From NCBI RefSeq assembly GCF_027532185.1, contig NZ_JAPZSV010000003.1:186001-250000 (forward strand): 64,000 bases of DNA. Direction: 5' to 3'. The position numbers were made by a program, and so were the translations under genes. Numbering within the stretch: position 1 is the stretch's first letter; every line of letters starts with the position of its first letter. The DNA comes from Hylemonella sp. (GTDB taxonomy: Bacteria > Pseudomonadota > Gammaproteobacteria > Burkholderiales > Burkholderiaceae_C). Positions 61,593-64,000 of this stretch are shown here, piece by piece. The notes below the pieces were generated by a model. The model was given only the letters and a program-made list of their open reading frames with translations, was not told the DNA's origin and searched no databases.

Positions 61593-62435
61593 ATGAGCAC
61601 CCCCGAGCAATACGTCCAGGACAAGGCTGCCGCCTCCGGCAGCAGCTTCTACTACGCCTTCCTCTTCCTGCCCAAGCCGCGTCGCGCGGCCATCACGGCC
61701 TTCTATGCCTTCTGCCGCGAGGTCGACGACGTGGTCGACGAAGTCTCCGACCCCGGCGTAGCCCAGACCAAGCTGGCCTGGTGGCAGGCCGAGGTGCAAC
61801 GCGCTTACGCGGGCCAGCCCGGCCACCCGGTACTCCAGGCCCTCATGCCGCATGTCGCGGACTACGGCATCGAGGCGCGACATCTGCTGGCCGTCATCGA
61901 AGGCTGCCAGATGGATCTGCAGCAGACCCGCTATCTCGACTATCCCGGCTTGCAGAAGTACTGCCACCTCGTTGCCGGCATCGTGGGCGAAGTCGCCGCG
62001 CGCATCTTCGGCCAGACCGAGGAGGCCACGACGCGCTACGCCCACACCCTGGGCCTGGCCTTCCAGCTCACCAACATCATCCGCGACGTGGGTGAGGACG
62101 CGCTGCGCGGCCGCATCTACCTACCGGTCAACGAACTGCAGCAGTTCGACGTCAAGGCGCATGAACTGCTGAGCCGCCAGTACTCGGAGCGTTTCACCGC
62201 CCTGATGAGATTCCAGGCCGAACGCGCCCATCGCCTCTACGACGAGGCCCTGGCCCTGTTGCCCGCTGCCGACCGGCGTGCGCAGAAACCCGGGCTCATG
62301 ATGGCCAGCATCTACCGCACCTTGCTGCGCGAGATCGAGCGCGACAACTTCCAGGTGCTGCACCAGCGTACCAGCCTCACGCCGCTGCGCAAGCTCTGGC
62401 TGGCATGGCGCGTGCAGGCGCTGGGCAAGCTATGA
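61593..62435 (+). CDS. hpnD: presqualene diphosphate synthase HpnD
   Basis: A 280-residue enzyme that condenses two farnesyl diphosphates to presqualene diphosphate. Conserved sites are FYAFCREVDDVVDEV (Asp-rich motif, residues 45-50) and LTNIIRDVGEDALRGRIYLP (second motif). The start at 61593 (MSTPEQYVQDK) gives the family N-terminus with SGSSFYYAFLFLP. It is 28 bases after hpnC and overlaps hpnE by four bases. Confidence 0.94.
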   Translation: MSTPEQYVQDKAAASGSSFYYAFLFLPKPRRAAITAFYAFCREVDDVVDEVSDPGVAQTKLAWWQAEVQRAYAGQPGHPVLQALMPHVADYGIEARHLLAVIEGCQMDLQQTRYLDYPGLQKYCHLVAGIVGEVAARIFGQTEEATTRYAHTLGLAFQLTNIIRDVGEDALRGRIYLPVNELQQFDVKAHELLSRQYSERFTALMRFQAERAHRLYDEALALLPAADRRAQKPGLMMASIYRTLLREIERDNFQVLHQRTSLTPLRKLWLAWRVQALGKL

Positions 62436-63688
62436 GGGTTGCGGTGATAGGTGCCGGCTGGGCCGGCCTGGCCGCTGCCGTGCAGGCCGTACAGGACGGC
62501 CACACCGTCACCGTCTTCGAAGCCGCCCGTACGCCCGGCGGCCGCGCCCGCGGCCTGGATATCACCCTGCCCGATGGTCGCAGCGTGACCGTGGACAACG
62601 GCCAGCACATCCTGATCGGCGCCTACACCGAAAGCCTGCGCCTCATGCGCACGGTCGGCATCGATCCCGACACCGTCCTGCAGCGCCTGCCGCTGACCCT
62701 GCAGTTCCCCGATGGCGCGGGCCTGCGTCTGCCCGATTGGCCGGTACCGCTGGACGTGCTGGCCGGCATCCTGCGCAACCGCGCTTGGCCATTGCGCGAG
62801 CGCCTGGGTCTGCTGCGCGCCGCCCTGGGCTGGAAACTCGCAGGTTTCGAATGTGCGGACACGCTCAGCGTGGCCGAGTTGTGTGCGACGCTCGGCCCGC
62901 GCGTGCAGGCCGAGCTGATCGCCCCCCTGTGTGTGTCGGCGCTCAACACGCCGGCCGCGCAGGCCAGCGCAAAGGTGTTCCTGCGCGTGCTCCACGACGC
63001 GCTCTTCGCCGTGCGCGGCGGCTCGCAGCTGCTGCTGCCACGCACGGACCTCGGCGCCCTCTTTCCCCAGGCGGCCGTCGCCTGGCTGCAGACGCAAGGT
63101 GCCACGGTGCGCACCGGTACCCGCATCACGACCGTGCAGCGCGACGCCGACCCCTGGCAGCTCGACGGCCAGGGCTTCGACACCGTGCTGCTGGCCTGCT
63201 CGTCCACAGAGGCGGCACGCCTGGCCGCGCCGCTGAACGCGGCCTGGTCCGCCACCGCCGAAGCTCTGCACTTCGAGGCCATCACGACGGTCTACGCCTG
63301 GGCCCAGAACGCAAGACTGGCTGCGCCCATGCTCGCCCTGCGCCACGCGGCGCTACAGCCCGCGCAGTTCGTCTTCGACCGCGGCCAGCTCGGCGGTCCC
63401 GCCGGCCTGCTGGCCTGCGTGATCAGCGCCAGCCAGGGTGAGCGCGACGCGCTGCAGCAGCAGGTGCTCGCCCAGGCGCGCGCGCATCTGGGCCTGGACC
63501 TGCAGGCCGTGCAGACCGTGGTCGAGAAGCGGGCCACCTTTGCCTGCACGCCGGGCCTGCAGCGTCCGCCGCAAGCCATCGCCCCGGGCCTGCTCGCCTG
63601 CGGCGACTATGTGGCCGGACCCTACCCGGCCACGCTCGAAGGCGCGGTGCGTAGCGGCGTAGCCGCGGCCCGGGCGCTGGCCCGATGA
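62432..63688 (+). CDS. hpnE: hydroxysqualene dehydroxylase HpnE
   Basis: A 418-residue FAD-dependent protein of the amine-oxidase/phytoene-desaturase fold. The nucleotide-binding motif VAVIGAGWAGLAAAVQA is at the N-terminus, followed by FEAARTPGGRARG; the C-terminal FAD contact is LLACGDYVAGPYPATLEGAVRSG. It reduces hydroxysqualene to squalene. The ATG overlaps the hpnD stop (ATGA). A squalene-hopene cyclase gene is not in the window, so the end product is presumed. Confidence 0.93.
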   Translation: MRVAVIGAGWAGLAAAVQAVQDGHTVTVFEAARTPGGRARGLDITLPDGRSVTVDNGQHILIGAYTESLRLMRTVGIDPDTVLQRLPLTLQFPDGAGLRLPDWPVPLDVLAGILRNRAWPLRERLGLLRAALGWKLAGFECADTLSVAELCATLGPRVQAELIAPLCVSALNTPAAQASAKVFLRVLHDALFAVRGGSQLLLPRTDLGALFPQAAVAWLQTQGATVRTGTRITTVQRDADPWQLDGQGFDTVLLACSSTEAARLAAPLNAAWSATAEALHFEAITTVYAWAQNARLAAPMLALRHAALQPAQFVFDRGQLGGPAGLLACVISASQGERDALQQQVLAQARAHLGLDLQAVQTVVEKRATFACTPGLQRPPQAIAPGLLACGDYVAGPYPATLEGAVRSGVAAARALAR

Positions 63689-63726
63689 TAAAAACGCAAA
63701 GACACGCAACCGGGAGACCGCTCACG

Positions 63727-64000
63727 ATGAAACGCCTGTTCAAAGTCCTCTTCGTTCTGCTCATGGTGCTGCTGACGGCCCTGGCCATCGCCGTGGCCGC
63801 GGGTGTCTGGCACGCGCGCAGCAAGCTGCCGCAACGCAGCGGCAGTCTGGCCCTGCATGGCCTGCAGGCGCCCGTGCAGGTGAACTGGGACGAACGTGGC
63901 GTGCCCCACATCCAGGCCCAGAACGAGGCCGACCTCTACCGCGCCCTGGGTTTCCTGCACGCGCAGGACCGGCTGTTCCAGATGGAGATGGTGCGTCGCC
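63727..64000 (+). CDS. penicillin acylase family protein (N-terminal fragment)
   Basis: The gene runs off the window after 91 codons. It starts with a signal or anchor sequence (MKRLFKVLFVLLMVLLTALA) and continues with VNWDERGVPHIQAQNEADLYRALGFLHAQDRLFQMEMVRR, the N-terminal signature of Ntn-type penicillin/acyl-homoserine-lactone acylases. The catalytic Ser created by self-cleavage would lie outside the window. It is 38 bases after hpnE on the same strand, so it may be in the same transcript. Confidence 0.85.
   Translation, partial: MKRLFKVLFVLLMVLLTALAIAVAAGVWHARSKLPQRSGSLALHGLQAPVQVNWDERGVPHIQAQNEADLYRALGFLHAQDRLFQMEMVRR

Overview
The window is GC-rich chromosomal DNA with tightly packed genes. 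It looks like a Betaproteobacterium of the order Burkholderiales, most likely family Comamonadaceae. The grounds are the set of protein families (a phasin with PhaR-type operators, hpnCDE squalene genes, both dimeric and monomeric isocitrate dehydrogenase, a DUF6806 protein, the exbBD-lpxK-ycaR-kdsB-adk run) and an intergenic repeat at 36.0 kb of a type I associate with that family. No prophage, insertion sequence, CRISPR array or rRNA operon is visible, and most of the window reads as core genome.

Layout. 0-5.3 kb: end of a LOG-family gene, MFS transporter, rmuC, a CPA2-type cation/proton antiporter and a YbdK-type carboxylate-amine ligase. 5.3-8.9 kb: a minus-strand run of thioesterase, nitroreductase, Na+/H+ antiporter-like permease and a 2-hydroxyacid dehydrogenase. 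9-12 kb: phasin phaP with two PhaR-like operators, a possible small RNA behind it, a patatin-like lipoprotein and a ferric-iron binding protein. 12-20 kb: clpA, clpS, icd, a DUF192 protein, monomeric icd and sodB. 20-25.6 kb: xseA, then exbB-exbD-lpxK-ycaR-kdsB-adk, which joins Ton/Tol-type energy transduction, lipid A and Kdo supply, and adenylate kinase. 25.6-28.6 kb: asparaginase with two small envelope proteins, divergent from lexA and its small partner gene, with two SOS boxes between them. 28.6-36 kb: hydroxyacid dehydrogenase, GST, then a beta-oxidation group (3-hydroxyacyl-CoA dehydrogenase, enoyl-CoA hydratase, Crp/Fnr regulator, APH-type phosphotransferase, acyl-CoA dehydrogenase). 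36-48.6 kb: a second GST, an HD-GYP c-di-GMP phosphodiesterase and an MSHA-type pilus cluster (mshE, G, A, I, I2, J, K, L, M, N). 48.6-56 kb: DUF6806 protein, four tRNAs (Gly, Cys, Gly, Leu), lon, clpX, clpP, tig and tRNA-Leu. 56-60.7 kb: an RND efflux pump whose 3' end is tandemly duplicated. 60.7-64 kb: hpnC, hpnD, hpnE and the start of a penicillin acylase-family gene.

How the parts fit: proteostasis genes (clpA/S, lon, clpX/P, tig) are strongly represented. The pilus cluster has an MshE with tandem c-di-GMP-binding motifs and is followed by a c-di-GMP phosphodiesterase. hpnC/D/E supply squalene from farnesyl diphosphate. I found no clearly new multi-gene system. The most interesting signals are in noncoding DNA: a promoter-hairpin-terminator unit downstream of phaP, paired PhaR sites, tandem operator-like repeats upstream of icd2, a 24-bp palindrome between the RND pump and hpnC, and a compensatory base-pair change between two tRNA-Gly copies.
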